From: Halomontanus rarus
Lineage (GTDB): Archaea > Halobacteriota > Halobacteria > Halobacteriales > Natrialbaceae
Reading direction: 5' to 3'
Length of the DNA stretch: 64,000 nucleotides
Assembly: GCF_017357405.1 (NCBI RefSeq)
Contig: NZ_CP071598.1
Location: forward strand, 1,080,259-1,144,258
How positions within the stretch are numbered: the stretch's first letter is position 1; each line of letters starts with the position of its first letter. Shown here one piece after another: positions 1 to 8,966 of this stretch. The translations under genes were made by a program, and so were the position numbers. The notes under the pieces are model-generated. The model was not told where the DNA came from and ran no database searches. It worked only from the letters and a program-made list of their open reading frames with translations.

Positions 1-1
1 A

Positions 2-1069
2 CTGCTCGAGGGACTGCTCGGAAACGACCTCCTGGGATTCCACATCGACGGGTACGTCGAGGCGTTTCTCACCTGCGTCGACCGGTTCGTTCCCGACGCG
101 ACGGTCGACTACGGGTCCCAGCGGGTCCGTTACGAATCCAGCGAGACGCAACTCGTCGCCACCCCCATGGGCGTCGATGCGGAGTCCTACGACCGTGAGA
201 GCAGGTCGCTTGACGGCTCGTGCTGGCGATCCCTGCGCGAACGCTACGACATTCCGAGCGGCGTCGCGATCGGTCTCGGCGTCGACCGACTCGACTACTC
301 CAAGGGAATTCCCGAACGCCTCGCCGCGATCGAGCGGTTTCTCGAGTCTAATCCCGGGTGGCGCGAGCGGTTCACGTTCGTTCAGAAGGCGACGCCGAGC
401 CGGACGGACATACCAGCCTACGCCGAACTCGGCGAGCACGTCCGCCACGAGGTCGACCGGATCAACGCCCGGTTCGCGACCCGATCGTGGGACCCGATCG
501 TCTACACCGAAGATTACGTCACGAGAGAGGAACTCTGTGCGCTCTATCGCCGCGCGGACGTGATGCTCGTCAGTCCACTACTCGACGGGATGAACCTCGT
601 CGCACAGGAGTTCGTTGCCGCCAGCGTCGACGGGGAGGGATCCCTGATCCTGAGCCAACGTGCCGGCGCGACGGAGATGCTCGGTGACGACGTGTTCACG
701 ATCGATCCGACGCGAACCGACGAGTTCGCGGCGACGATCGACGCGGCACTCACCGGCCCCGAAATCGACCGCCAGCAACGGATGACCCGGTTGCGCCAGC
801 GGGTCTTCGAGGGCGATCTCGAGGCGTGGATGGACGGCCAGTTCGCGGCGATCGATCGGATTCACGGGTCGCAAACCGAGTCGCGTTCCGACGGTGAACT
901 CGAGTCGCCCTCCGGGTTCGGATCCGGATCTGACGCCGATCCTGATTCCGACACCGACACCGACACCGACTCCGATTCCGACTCCGGACCCGGCGCTCTA
1001 TCCGGCGATACCGACATGCAGGACGACCGCTCGTCGCGGTCACGATTCCGATCACAATCCGCCAGATAA
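2..1069 (+). CDS. otsA: Trehalose-6-phosphate synthase, 5' end outside the window
   Basis: Family GT20 enzyme joining UDP- or GDP-glucose to glucose-6-phosphate. The frame is open to the window edge, so the start lies upstream; 355 residues are visible. Seen motifs are LLGNDLLGFHIDGY near the visible start, GVDRLDYSKGIPERL, QKATPSR and SPLLDGMNLVAQEF, all typical of OtsA sugar and nucleotide binding. After the catalytic domain there is an extra low-complexity tail (about bases 890-1020) made of D/S/T/G dipeptides such as DTDTDTDSDSDS, which is not part of the family fold. The stop overlaps the otsB start by one base (TAATG), so the two are translated from one transcript. Confidence in function is high. 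Confidence 0.95.
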   Translation: MLEGLLGNDLLGFHIDGYVEAFLTCVDRFVPDATVDYGSQRVRYESSETQLVATPMGVDAESYDRESRSLDGSCWRSLRERYDIPSGVAIGLGVDRLDYSKGIPERLAAIERFLESNPGWRERFTFVQKATPSRTDIPAYAELGEHVRHEVDRINARFATRSWDPIVYTEDYVTREELCALYRRADVMLVSPLLDGMNLVAQEFVAASVDGEGSLILSQRAGATEMLGDDVFTIDPTRTDEFAATIDAALTGPEIDRQQRMTRLRQRVFEGDLEAWMDGQFAAIDRIHGSQTESRSDGELESPSGFGSGSDADPDSDTDTDTDSDSDSGPGALSGDTDMQDDRSSRSRFRSQSAR

Positions 1070-1929
1070 TGTCGACACTGGAACCAACACACTCGTTCGA
1101 CGAGCCGTTGCCAGAGATTCGATCGGGACTTCGAGGGGCCTCGAGCGCGCTCGTCTGTCTCGATTTCGACGGGACGCTCGCACCGATCGTCGAAGACCCG
1201 GACGCGGCGACGATCACGCCCGAGAACAGGGAGGCAGTGGCGGACCTCGCCTCGTCCCCGGCGATCACGACCGCAGTCGTCAGCGGCCGCGGCCTCGCGG
1301 ACGTCCGCGATCGGCTCTCGCTGCCGATCACCTACGCTGGGAACCACGGTCTCGAACTCTTCCGTGCGGGTGCGGGTGAGACGGCAGTTCACCCGATCGC
1401 CAGCAAACGAGCGCCGCTCGTCGAGGAGGTCTGCGCCGCGCTCGAGCGAGCGCTGGCGCCCGTTCCCAACGTCGAGATCGAGAACAAGCGACTGACGGGG
1501 ACCGTCCACGTCCGATCGGTGCCGCAGCCCCTTCGCGAGACCGTTCGCCGAACCACTCGTTCGGTCGTCGACCGCATCGGCGGGGGCGACCTCGAAACGT
1601 CTCTCGGCAAGCGGATCGTCGAGATTTCGCCGTCGGTTCCGTGGGGAAAGGGAGATGCAGTGTCGCTGCTCGAGGAGTCGTGTCTGGGGGACCCGTTCGT
1701 CCTCTACCTGGGCGACGACGTGACCGACGAGTCGGCGTTTCGAGCGATCGAACCCGAGGGACTCGGCATCCACGTCGGGACCGAGCGAGCATCGATCGCC
1801 TCGTGTCACGTCGACTCGCCGGCCGACGTCACCTCGCTACTCGAGTGGCTCGCCAGTCACGGTGTCGACGAACTCACCGGCGGTGTCTCCGCGCGAACAC
1901 CCGCTCTTCCCGCAGCGAGTTCGGACTGA
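1069..1929 (+). CDS. otsB: Trehalose-6-phosphate phosphatase
   Basis: HAD-superfamily phosphatase that removes phosphate from the OtsA product to give trehalose, a compatible solute. 286 residues, the usual length. HAD motif I is DFDGTL (residues 32-37), followed by VVSGRG, the GNHG motif, and the acidic motif GDDVTDESAF near the C-terminus. The ATG overlaps the otsA stop by one base, giving a two-gene trehalose operon. Nothing looks broken. Confidence 0.95.
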   Translation: MSTLEPTHSFDEPLPEIRSGLRGASSALVCLDFDGTLAPIVEDPDAATITPENREAVADLASSPAITTAVVSGRGLADVRDRLSLPITYAGNHGLELFRAGAGETAVHPIASKRAPLVEEVCAALERALAPVPNVEIENKRLTGTVHVRSVPQPLRETVRRTTRSVVDRIGGGDLETSLGKRIVEISPSVPWGKGDAVSLLEESCLGDPFVLYLGDDVTDESAFRAIEPEGLGIHVGTERASIASCHVDSPADVTSLLEWLASHGVDELTGGVSARTPALPAASSD

Positions 1930-2349
1930 CGTGTGTTTCTGTTTCTGTTTCGCCGTGTGGCTTGATTCGTACACGCAACTCGAGTCTCGAACGGGCGAGT
2001 CGCTCAGTTCGTCGACGCGCCGTCCCACGAGCTGTTTCGATCCGTTCGCCGATGGGAGACAGAACGGTCTCTCGGCTCGCGAGTTCGGGAAACGGAAAGG
2101 GTGAGTGGGGGGATGACTGGGTGGAACGGAGCGACTGGAATGTGAGATGTCGTCTGGCAACGACTGTGATGGGGGATCAGTTGCGTTGGTACCGTTATCT
2201 CTGTGGATGCTCTCGTCCACACCCATCCCTACCTTCCATCGGAGACAACTTATAATTTCCGATCGCTATTGCCACTCCTACTAATCGCCTACAAGCCGAA
2301 AGTATTAGTTACCATCGGAAATATAGGTCTATAACGAGCGTGAAAATCA
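1930..2349. other. Intergenic region with inverted half-sites
   Basis: 420 bases without a convincing gene. The first 300 hold nothing I recognise. The last 100 are AT-rich and precede the winged-helix gene. They contain ATTTCCGAT (about 2255-2263) and its inverted partner ATCGGAAAT (about 2314-2322), with a further CCATCGGAG at 2236-2244. Confidence 0.5.
2255..2322. promoter_or_regulatory. Candidate operator: ATTTCCGAT / ATCGGAAAT inverted pair
   Basis: A 9-base perfect inverted pair about 50 bases apart lies just upstream of a winged-helix regulator that starts at 2350. TATA-like stretches (CTTATAATTT near 2250, AAATATAGG near 2320) overlap both half-sites. Autoregulation by the adjacent gene is an inference. 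Confidence 0.4.
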
Positions 2350-2724
2350 GTGAAGCTCCGACAACCTACAGACTTTCTCATCCTCGAGGCACTCGAGGAC
2401 AAAGGCCGTAACGTAGCGACGAACCTTGCCGCACACACTGGCAAGAGCCGAAAGAACATCAACACCCGCCTTCCGGTCCTGGAAGACTACGGACTCGTGG
2501 CCAAGATCGGTCCAGCCGAGCGATCCGGGCTCTACGAACTCACCTCACTCGGGAAGGCCGCACTGGTCTATCAGGACCAGTACGACGAGGTCGACGACTT
2601 CGAAGCCCTCATCGAAGGGCCGAACGCCGGCGTCTCGAGTCAGCCCGCGGAGGCCCAAGCGAGTTTCGTCCGCGGCGAGGGCGACCACTCCGAGGATACG
2701 GACGCCGACGAAACGGACGACTAG
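2350..2724 (+). CDS. Winged-helix DNA-binding protein, PhiH1-repressor-like
   Basis: A 124-residue haloarchaeal regulator. Residues 1-75 form a winged helix: an initial FLILEALEDKGRNVATNLA segment, a recognition region around GKSRKNINTRLPVLEDYGLV, and a wing at GPAERSGLYELTSLGKAAL. The remainder is an acidic low-complexity tail ending DADETDD. The start is GTG; an in-frame TGA at 2341 excludes a longer form. Such proteins are common in haloarchaea and resemble the PhiH1 phage repressor. The target is unknown; the inverted repeats in its own upstream region are candidate sites. Confidence 0.75.
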   Translation: MKLRQPTDFLILEALEDKGRNVATNLAAHTGKSRKNINTRLPVLEDYGLVAKIGPAERSGLYELTSLGKAALVYQDQYDEVDDFEALIEGPNAGVSSQPAEAQASFVRGEGDHSEDTDADETDD

Positions 2725-2948
2725 TCGAATTCCGCTGCCCGTCTCCGCTGAACACGACCCGTGTCCCTCTGGGCGGCACCCGATCTGGTGTCCCCTGGAA
2801 ACGGACGTCTAGCGGTTGCTCTCTTTCCTCTCCACTCTCTCTCTTTCGTCTCCCATTCCTCGCTTCCGATCTCTCACCGGTGTCCGTCTCTGTTTCCGTC
2901 CACTCCCGCTCGATCTGAATTCGATTTCGGTCTCCAATCTCACACCAC

Positions 2949-3692
2949 TTACACCGTGAACCCGCCCTGGTACTCCTCGAGCTGTCGCCGCGCACAGGTC
3001 GAAAACGAGAACGTGAGCCTGCGGCTCAGACCGTCGGTCTCGGGGTACGCGGTCCCGCAACTCGAGTGCGCTCCCTCGTACTCGGGATCCCAGGCGTAGG
3101 AACTGAGCATCGGTGAGGCGACGACGCCGTCGCCCTTGCGAAACGCGACGCCGTGGTCGTGGGTGAGCCCGAGCGCGTGCCCGGCCTCGTGGACGATCAC
3201 CTGCATAACCCGTTCGGGCGTTCGATAGGGAACGACGTCGTACCGGTCGTCGAGTTCGACGGGCTCGAGTTCGGCGATGTGCCTGGCACCGCCGACCGAC
3301 GCGATGTGGGGGATGCCGTACCCGGTGGGTGCCGATCGCATCTGTCCGTCGGTGACGAGCAGGTTCACGTCCGCGGCGGGGGTGATCTCTCCGCGGTCGA
3401 AAAACCCGCTGACGACGTGTGAGGGCCACTCGCCGTAGACCGTCACGTTAGCGCCGTCCTCCGTGGAGACCGGAATCGTGCCGCCGCAACTCACCTCGAG
3501 CGTCCAGAACTCGAGGTCGAACGCGAGTTCGAGGTAGTCGTGAATGCGGTCGGCGACGCCGTCGTACGTCCCGGCCTGTTCGGAGAGCCAGAACCGAATC
3601 TCGAGCGTTTCGACGGGTGACCGACTCGCGTAGCCGAGTACTCCCAGTGAGCCCAGCGAGCCGACCGTTCCGAGAAACGCTCGTCGTCTCAC
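2949..3692 (-). CDS. Exported zincin metalloprotease
   Basis: 247 residues. The N-terminus MRRRAFLGTVGSLGSLGVLG is a twin-arginine-like signal or anchor, so the protein acts outside the cytoplasm. HEAGHALGLTHDH (residues 168-180) is an HExxHxxGxxH zinc site, followed by SPMLSSY about 13 residues on, which fits a metzincin Met-turn. The rest matches no family I can name. Typical of the exported zinc proteases that haloarchaea annotate as peptidase M10A/M12A-like. It stands alone; neighbours give no hint of the substrate. Confidence 0.75.
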   Translation of the reverse strand: MRRRAFLGTVGSLGSLGVLGYASRSPVETLEIRFWLSEQAGTYDGVADRIHDYLELAFDLEFWTLEVSCGGTIPVSTEDGANVTVYGEWPSHVVSGFFDRGEITPAADVNLLVTDGQMRSAPTGYGIPHIASVGGARHIAELEPVELDDRYDVVPYRTPERVMQVIVHEAGHALGLTHDHGVAFRKGDGVVASPMLSSYAWDPEYEGAHSSCGTAYPETDGLSRRLTFSFSTCARRQLEEYQGGFTV

Positions 3693-3945
3693 GCGACGGG
3701 ATACTGACGCTGCCGACCAGATTCTGAACGTTCACATATTCACCTCTTATGTACTCTCTGCCCTCTGCCCACCCATCCGGCGGTCGGATGCGACGCTCGG
3801 CACCGATCGCTCGAGCGGAAACGGGTACGGGTACGGGAGCGGGAGCGAACCGTCGAGACGGGAACGGCCGGTCGCTCGAGCCGTCGGCTCGGCGTCAGTT
3901 CCAGCACACACAACGAGTGTTACTCGAGGTGATCGGACGACCAGC

Positions 3946-4200
3946 TTACGGAATCGATCGACGGGAGTCGACGATCCACGCGGTCGCGTCGTCCGATCGA
4001 AGTTCGACGTAGGGTGGCAACGCGTTCGCTTCGGTCGGAACGAGTAACAGTAGTTCGCCGTCGTCGATACCGACGAGTCGGCGTCCGGTCTCGGTCTCGT
4101 GCAGGCACGGGGTCCACGCACCGTTCGTGAGCTTCCGGTCGACCTGCCAGTCGGTGTAGTATCGACCGTTCGATCCCTCGTAGATGGGTTCGTCGGTCAT
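3946..4200 (-). CDS. Small haloarchaeal hypothetical protein
   Basis: 84 residues starting MTDEPIYEGSNGRYYTDWQV. The frame runs further upstream to 4296, but that extension is Arg/Gly-rich and unlike haloarchaeal coding sequence, so the inner ATG at 4200 is preferred. The protein has alternating hydrophobic stretches (RRLVGIDDGELLLLVPTEAN) that suggest a small beta-rich fold. No function recognised. Confidence 0.6.
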   Translation of the reverse strand: MTDEPIYEGSNGRYYTDWQVDRKLTNGAWTPCLHETETGRRLVGIDDGELLLLVPTEANALPPYVELRSDDATAWIVDSRRSIP

Positions 4201-4741
4201 CGCACCACCCCGTCGCCACGGCCCCGTCCTGACCGGCGCTCTCCCGCCGCAATCGTCGCCGTCGGTCGGGTCGGTAGCCCCATATCGTGCACCCACTCCG
4301 TCGTCTCTTGAGGGAGATCATTCGCTCTCGGGTGAACATATGGCCCCTTTATCACTCACGAAATCTTGAGTGTTCGGCCGGCGTGTGTGTTCGGTCCGTC
4401 GACCGCAGTGAACGCGTCGTCGAGCGGTCTGCCATACCACCGATTCACGGGGGAGGCCGGCGCTCGACTGGGATCACAGCCACAAGACGAGACGTCCCGC
4501 GAGGGGCGTCGACCGCGAACTCGATCCAAAGCCCTGACGGCGTTCTGCGGTCGTGCGTGGTGGTTCGTGTGCCATCTGAAATCTGAACGCCGGACGGAAC
4601 GGCACGAACGTCTTGTGTCTTCCCGTCGAATCGTCGAACGACCATGCGCAGAATCAGGACCGAAATCGACCGCCGGCACTCGAGTTTCGACCCTCGCGTC
4701 ACCGGTCGTGTTCGTTCCCGCCCTCGAGGAGGTGAGTTGGC
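4201..4741. other. Intergenic region, nothing recognised
   Basis: 540 bases between a minus-strand hypothetical gene and hutH. Reading frames here have unfavourable codon use and are shadows. No structured element seen. Confidence 0.4.
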
Positions 4742-6493
4742 GTGAGCGTTACGCTCGACGGCGAAACGCTCATGCCCAAGGATGTCGCCGCGGTCGCTCG
4801 AGCGGGCGAGCGGGTCGCGATCGCCGACGAGGCCCGGGAACGCGTCCGCCAGTCCCGCGAGCGCGTCGAGGACGTCCTCGACGCTGGCGAACCCGTCTAC
4901 GGGTTGAACACGGGGTTCGGGGAACTGGTCGACGAGCGGATTCCGCCGGCGCAAGTCGAACGGTTGCAGACGAACCTGATCCGGAGCCACGCCGCCGGCG
5001 GCCGCCGGGAACTGGACCGCGAGGCCGTGCGCGCGATGATGGTCGCCCGCGTCAATGCGCTGCTGACGGGCTACTCGGGCGTCCGCGAGATCGTCATCGA
5101 TCACCTCGTCGCGATGCTCAACGAGGGCGTCCACCCCGTCGTCAAGTCCCACGGCAGTCTCGGTGCCAGCGGCGATCTCGCACCGCTGGCGCACATGTCG
5201 CTGGTCCTCATCGGTGAGGGAGAGGCGATCGTCGACGACCCAAATCTCGACCTCGACCCCGACTCCGGCGGCGAGAACGCGAGGACCCCAGTGGACCCCC
5301 CACACCGGGTTTCCGGTGAAGACGCGCTCGAGTCGATCGGTCTCGAGGCGCTCTCTCTCGCTCCAAAGGAGGGACTCGCGCTGATCAACGGCACCCAGTT
5401 GACGGTGGGACTCGCGGCGCTGGCGGTCGTCGATAGCGAGGAACTCGTACTGGCGGCCGACGTCGCCGGCGCGCTGACGACCGAGGTCACGCTCGCGACG
5501 ACGGCGACCTCCGATCCGGCGATTCACGACGTTCGTCCCCACGAGGGCCAGCGACGGACCGCGGCGCACGTCCGCGAACTCACCGCCGGCAGCGAGATCG
5601 TCGAAGCCCACCGCAACTGCGACCGCGTCCAGGACGCCTACTCGCTGCGGTGTCTTCCGCAGGTCCACGGTGCCGTCCGCGACGCGGTCTCCCACCTCCG
5701 GGAGGCGGTCGAGGTCGAACTCAACAGCGCGACCGACAACCCGCTCGTCTTCGCCGCCGACGCCGTCGACGACCGCGCCTCGGGGACCGACCGCGCGGCC
5801 GTCCTCTCGGGCGGGAACTTCCACGGCGAACCGCTCGCACTCCGCCTCGAGTACGTCCGACTCGCGCTCACGGACCTCGCGGCGATCGCCGAACGTCGGA
5901 TCGACCGCCTCCTGAATCCGAATCTGCAGGAGCCCCACCTGCCGCCGTTTCTCGCACCGGAGAGCGGCCTTCAGTCGGGGTACATGATCGTCCAGTACAC
6001 CGCGGCCGCGCTGGTCAACGAGAGCCGGTCGCTCGGCGCCGCCGTAACGGACAACACCCCCGTTAGCGGCGGTCAGGAGGACCACGTCAGCATGAGCAAC
6101 CAGTCCGCGTTGCACGTTCGACGGGTCCTCGAGAACACCGTGGCCGTGGTCGCCGCGGAACTCGTCTGTGGCGCTCAGGCGGCCGAGTTCGTCGGAGATG
6201 CAGTCGAGATCCGGGATGGGGCCGAAGAGACCGAGTCCGACCTCGATCTCGAACCCGAACCCGACGACCGCAAACGTGACACCGTCGCCGACGAACGCGA
6301 GGACTCGTCGCGCCCGTCCCTCGGCACCGGCACGGCGGCCGCCTACGACTGCGTTCGGGACGTCGTCCCGCCGCTGACGGACGATCGACCGGTCCACGAG
6401 GACGTCACGGCCGTCGTCTCACTGCTCGAGGACGGGACGGTGCTCGAACGCGTCGCGGATCGGTGTGAGGTCGCCGAAGACGGCGACCTCTGA
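4742..6493 (+). CDS. hutH: Histidine ammonia-lyase
   Basis: Converts L-histidine to trans-urocanate and ammonia, the first step of histidine degradation. The Ala-Ser-Gly triad that forms the MIO prosthetic group is at residues 142-144 in HGSLGASGDLAPLAH. Other family signatures seen are YGLNTGFG, the QDAYSLRC loop, NSATDNP and QEDHVSM. It is 583 residues against the usual 500-520. The extra length comes from an acidic insert near residue 175-200 and a C-terminal insert of Asp/Glu/Arg (about residues 497-525) just before the last helix. The start is GTG at 4742. hutU, hutI and hutG are not in this window, so the pathway is split or the gene is an orphan copy. Confidence 0.95.
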   Translation: MSVTLDGETLMPKDVAAVARAGERVAIADEARERVRQSRERVEDVLDAGEPVYGLNTGFGELVDERIPPAQVERLQTNLIRSHAAGGRRELDREAVRAMMVARVNALLTGYSGVREIVIDHLVAMLNEGVHPVVKSHGSLGASGDLAPLAHMSLVLIGEGEAIVDDPNLDLDPDSGGENARTPVDPPHRVSGEDALESIGLEALSLAPKEGLALINGTQLTVGLAALAVVDSEELVLAADVAGALTTEVTLATTATSDPAIHDVRPHEGQRRTAAHVRELTAGSEIVEAHRNCDRVQDAYSLRCLPQVHGAVRDAVSHLREAVEVELNSATDNPLVFAADAVDDRASGTDRAAVLSGGNFHGEPLALRLEYVRLALTDLAAIAERRIDRLLNPNLQEPHLPPFLAPESGLQSGYMIVQYTAAALVNESRSLGAAVTDNTPVSGGQEDHVSMSNQSALHVRRVLENTVAVVAAELVCGAQAAEFVGDAVEIRDGAEETESDLDLEPEPDDRKRDTVADEREDSSRPSLGTGTAAAYDCVRDVVPPLTDDRPVHEDVTAVVSLLEDGTVLERVADRCEVAEDGDL

Positions 6494-6836
6494 TCCGGCG
6501 GACGGTTCGTAACCGACGCGTCTCGACCGAGTCGACCGACGGCTCGAGAGGACGAGTTCTCGGAGCGCGTACTGTTATCTCTCTCGAGTTCGTAGCCGGG
6601 GTTGCCTTCATCGCGGAGGCTGCGTATACGCAATCCGGGACTGAGGGGCAACCGTTCGAGGCACCACCTACCGTACCCCTCGTTCCGGTGTCAGAGGCAA
6701 AGTGCTTTGCAGCGGATCGTCCTTCGTTCGGGGGGGATACAATAATGCGACCTAATCGTTTAGGTCGAAAAGTAATCGAGCAGATTTCTCGCTCGAACCG
6801 CGGTCGTCCACGTCTCACCGCACTCTCGACGAGCGG
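6494..6836. other. Convergent intergenic region
   Basis: 343 bases between the 3' ends of hutH and the Bat-like gene. Apart from the perfect hairpin described separately, I see nothing coding. Confidence 0.4.
6748..6767. terminator. Perfect 8-bp hairpin, possible bidirectional terminator
   Basis: CGACCTAA and TTAGGTCG form a perfect stem with a TCGT loop. It sits between two convergent genes, which suits a shared terminator. There is no T-run on the plus strand and only a short TTTT on the minus side, so an operator role is also possible. Confidence 0.35.
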
Positions 6837-8966
6837 TCACTTCGATGGGCCCGTCCGCTCCTCGAAGAACTCAGTGAGGAGTTCGTGCTGGGCTTTTCGA
6901 AGGTGCTGGTGCATCGTCGGCGGCGAGACGTCCATCGTCTCGGCGATCTCCTCGCCGGTGCTCCCCCGCGGCCAGTCGAAGTACCCCGCGTAGTAAGCCA
7001 ATCTGAGCGCGGTGAACTGTCGGTCCGTGAGCGAGTCGAGGATCCGTTCGCGCCGTTCGTCGGCGGTGTGGATCGGACGATCGACCTCCCGCCGGGCGGT
7101 CAACTCCGCGTTCCCGTAGATCGTCTGCACCGCATCGACGAACCGCCGAACGTCTGCATCCCGCGGTATTTCGACGACGGTCGTCGCGATTCCATCGCGG
7201 ACGCTCACCTCCCGGATCGTCGCGCCGTGATTAGTCAACGACCGAACGGCCGACTCGGTGAGACGCATCTCGACGGTACAGCGCTCACAGCCATCGTGAA
7301 TGAGCCGACACTTCTCGATCGAGTCGTCCTCGGCCGCGTACTCGAGAACGGACTCGCCGTCGATCCCCTCGAAGGTGACGTACTGATAGACCTTCCCGTC
7401 GGTTGTCGTCCCGGCCCACTCGAGGGTACACGAGCAGTCGATTCGGTCGGTGAGATTCAGCGAGAACGAGTCGCCACCGTCGATGCGAAACTCGAGTTCG
7501 ATCGCGGCGTCGGCGAAGAGCAACCGGCGGTTCTTGACCGCGTTGATCGCGAATCCGATGGTCTCGCCGAGGAGTCGGAACGCCGCCCGTTCGCTGTCGC
7601 TGAACGCGTCGTCCCGCCTCGCGACGACGGCGAGGACGCCGTAGACGGTCCCGTCGTGGGTGATCGGAACGGCGATCGCCGACCGGATCTCGTGGTCGCG
7701 AATCGCCGACTGGAGCGGTTCGGGGACAGAACAGTCGCCGTCCTCGAGCAGCCGGGTCGCGGTCCGAACGCATTCCGTTTCCATCACCGCCTCGAGCAGT
7801 CGCTCGTGAGCCTCGACGGCCGCCTCGCTGACCGCCTCGAGAAACGACGACGCGTCGCCGGCACCGGTTCGATAGTCGACGCCGACCTCCGACGTGGGTT
7901 CGCCGATCCACGCGCCGCAGTACAGCCCCGATTCGACGACCTGCTCGCAGACCGCTCGCTCGAGTTCGTCGCGAGTCGGCGCCTCGACGAGCGTGTGGAC
8001 GACGCGACGAACGACCCCGTTGATCTGATTGATCGTCTCGAGGCGGTCGTGGCGCCGTCGCAACTCGCGTTCTCGCCTGGCTCGTTCGGTGACGTCCCTG
8101 GCGAGCCAGACGACCGCGGACCGACCCTCGACCGGTTCGTCGATGGGGACGACTCGCCCCTCGTACAGTCGGTCGCCCGCCGTCGTTTCGGTCACGTACT
8201 CGACGGTCTGGACGTCCCCCGTGTCGAGGGACCGGCGGACGCACTCGAGCAACTCCGCGGCGGTGCCGTCCGGGAACGCTTCCTGCAGCGTGCTTCCGGG
8301 GAGCTCGTCCGCGGGGACCGTGTAGAGGTGTGCGCTGTTGGGGCGGACCCTCGCCTCGAGGTACTCGCCGTTCTCGGCGATCACGAACGCCTCGTCGGGA
8401 AGGGTTTCGGCGAGGACTCGAAGGTACTCGCTGTCGGTTTCCGGCGGCGGCGCGTGTCCGTGCTCCTCGCGGTCACCCGTCGTCGAGCGCTCGCTCTCGT
8501 GCTCACTTGCGGTCGCACTCTCCCGCTCTTGCTCGTCCGCAGTCACGCTCTCCGGCTCTTGGTCGTCCGCAGTCACGCTCTTCCGCTCGCGAAGCACCGT
8601 CCGCACGCGCTCGAGAAGATCGTCTTCGCCGGTGACGTAGTCCGCGGCCCCGGCGCGTACTGCGATCGCTGCGAGCACCTCGTTCCCACCTCCGGGTGGC
8701 GATGCGACGATGGCAGGGACCGCCGGACACCACTCGTCGATATCCTCGAGGTGGCTGGCCAGTTGCACTCTGTCGGCGGTTTCGATCACGACGGCGTCGG
8801 GGACGTGAGCCTCGAGTGCGGGTTCGACGGTCTCCGGATCCTGCGGTCCGAGCTCGACCTCGAGATCCGCTGCAGTCTGTAATTCCCGTGGCGGTGACGT
8901 CGTGCGGTCACCGAGGTAGAGGACGGTTCCGCCACTCCAGTCGTACTCCTGGTGGGTTTCACTCAT
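6837..8966 (-). CDS. Bat-type sensory transcription regulator (receiver-like, PAS, GAF, Bat, HTH_10)
   Basis: About 709 residues. In order: a receiver-like domain (about 15-130) with no obvious phosphorylatable motif; a Ser/Glu-rich linker of four roughly 10-residue repeats (SVTADDQEPE, SVTADEQERE and relatives); a PAS domain ending WLARDVTERARRE; a coiled linker with HDRLETINQING; a GAF domain; the Bat domain (ELEFRI to TARREVD); and the C-terminal HTH_10 beginning LTDRQFTALRLAYYAGYFDWP. This is the bacterio-opsin-activator family, haloarchaeal regulators that sense light, redox or small ligands. A GTG at 8984 is an alternative start. No opsin gene is nearby, so the target is unknown. Confidence 0.9.
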   Translation of the reverse strand: MSETHQEYDWSGGTVLYLGDRTTSPPRELQTAADLEVELGPQDPETVEPALEAHVPDAVVIETADRVQLASHLEDIDEWCPAVPAIVASPPGGGNEVLAAIAVRAGAADYVTGEDDLLERVRTVLRERKSVTADDQEPESVTADEQERESATASEHESERSTTGDREEHGHAPPPETDSEYLRVLAETLPDEAFVIAENGEYLEARVRPNSAHLYTVPADELPGSTLQEAFPDGTAAELLECVRRSLDTGDVQTVEYVTETTAGDRLYEGRVVPIDEPVEGRSAVVWLARDVTERARRERELRRRHDRLETINQINGVVRRVVHTLVEAPTRDELERAVCEQVVESGLYCGAWIGEPTSEVGVDYRTGAGDASSFLEAVSEAAVEAHERLLEAVMETECVRTATRLLEDGDCSVPEPLQSAIRDHEIRSAIAVPITHDGTVYGVLAVVARRDDAFSDSERAAFRLLGETIGFAINAVKNRRLLFADAAIELEFRIDGGDSFSLNLTDRIDCSCTLEWAGTTTDGKVYQYVTFEGIDGESVLEYAAEDDSIEKCRLIHDGCERCTVEMRLTESAVRSLTNHGATIREVSVRDGIATTVVEIPRDADVRRFVDAVQTIYGNAELTARREVDRPIHTADERRERILDSLTDRQFTALRLAYYAGYFDWPRGSTGEEIAETMDVSPPTMHQHLRKAQHELLTEFFEERTGPSK
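8503..8600. repeat. Tandem 30-bp repeats in the linker of the Bat-like gene
   Basis: Consecutive roughly 30-bp units encode SVTADDQEPE, SVTADEQERE, SATASEHESE and a degenerate fourth copy. The phase is kept at three bases, so copy-number change would alter linker length without shifting frame. Confidence 0.7.

Noticed and set aside
862..1809. Long minus-strand open frame across otsA and otsB
   Set aside because: Antisense shadow of the trehalose genes, typical in GC-rich DNA; the sense strand shows clear OtsA and OtsB motifs.
4445..6397. 650-codon minus-strand frame opposite hutH
   Set aside because: Antisense of hutH, whose ASG triad and other motifs are unambiguous on the plus strand; the antisense product has no recognisable domain.
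6885..8882. 665-codon plus-strand frame opposite the Bat-like gene
   Set aside because: Antisense shadow; the minus strand carries PAS, GAF, Bat and HTH_10 domains.
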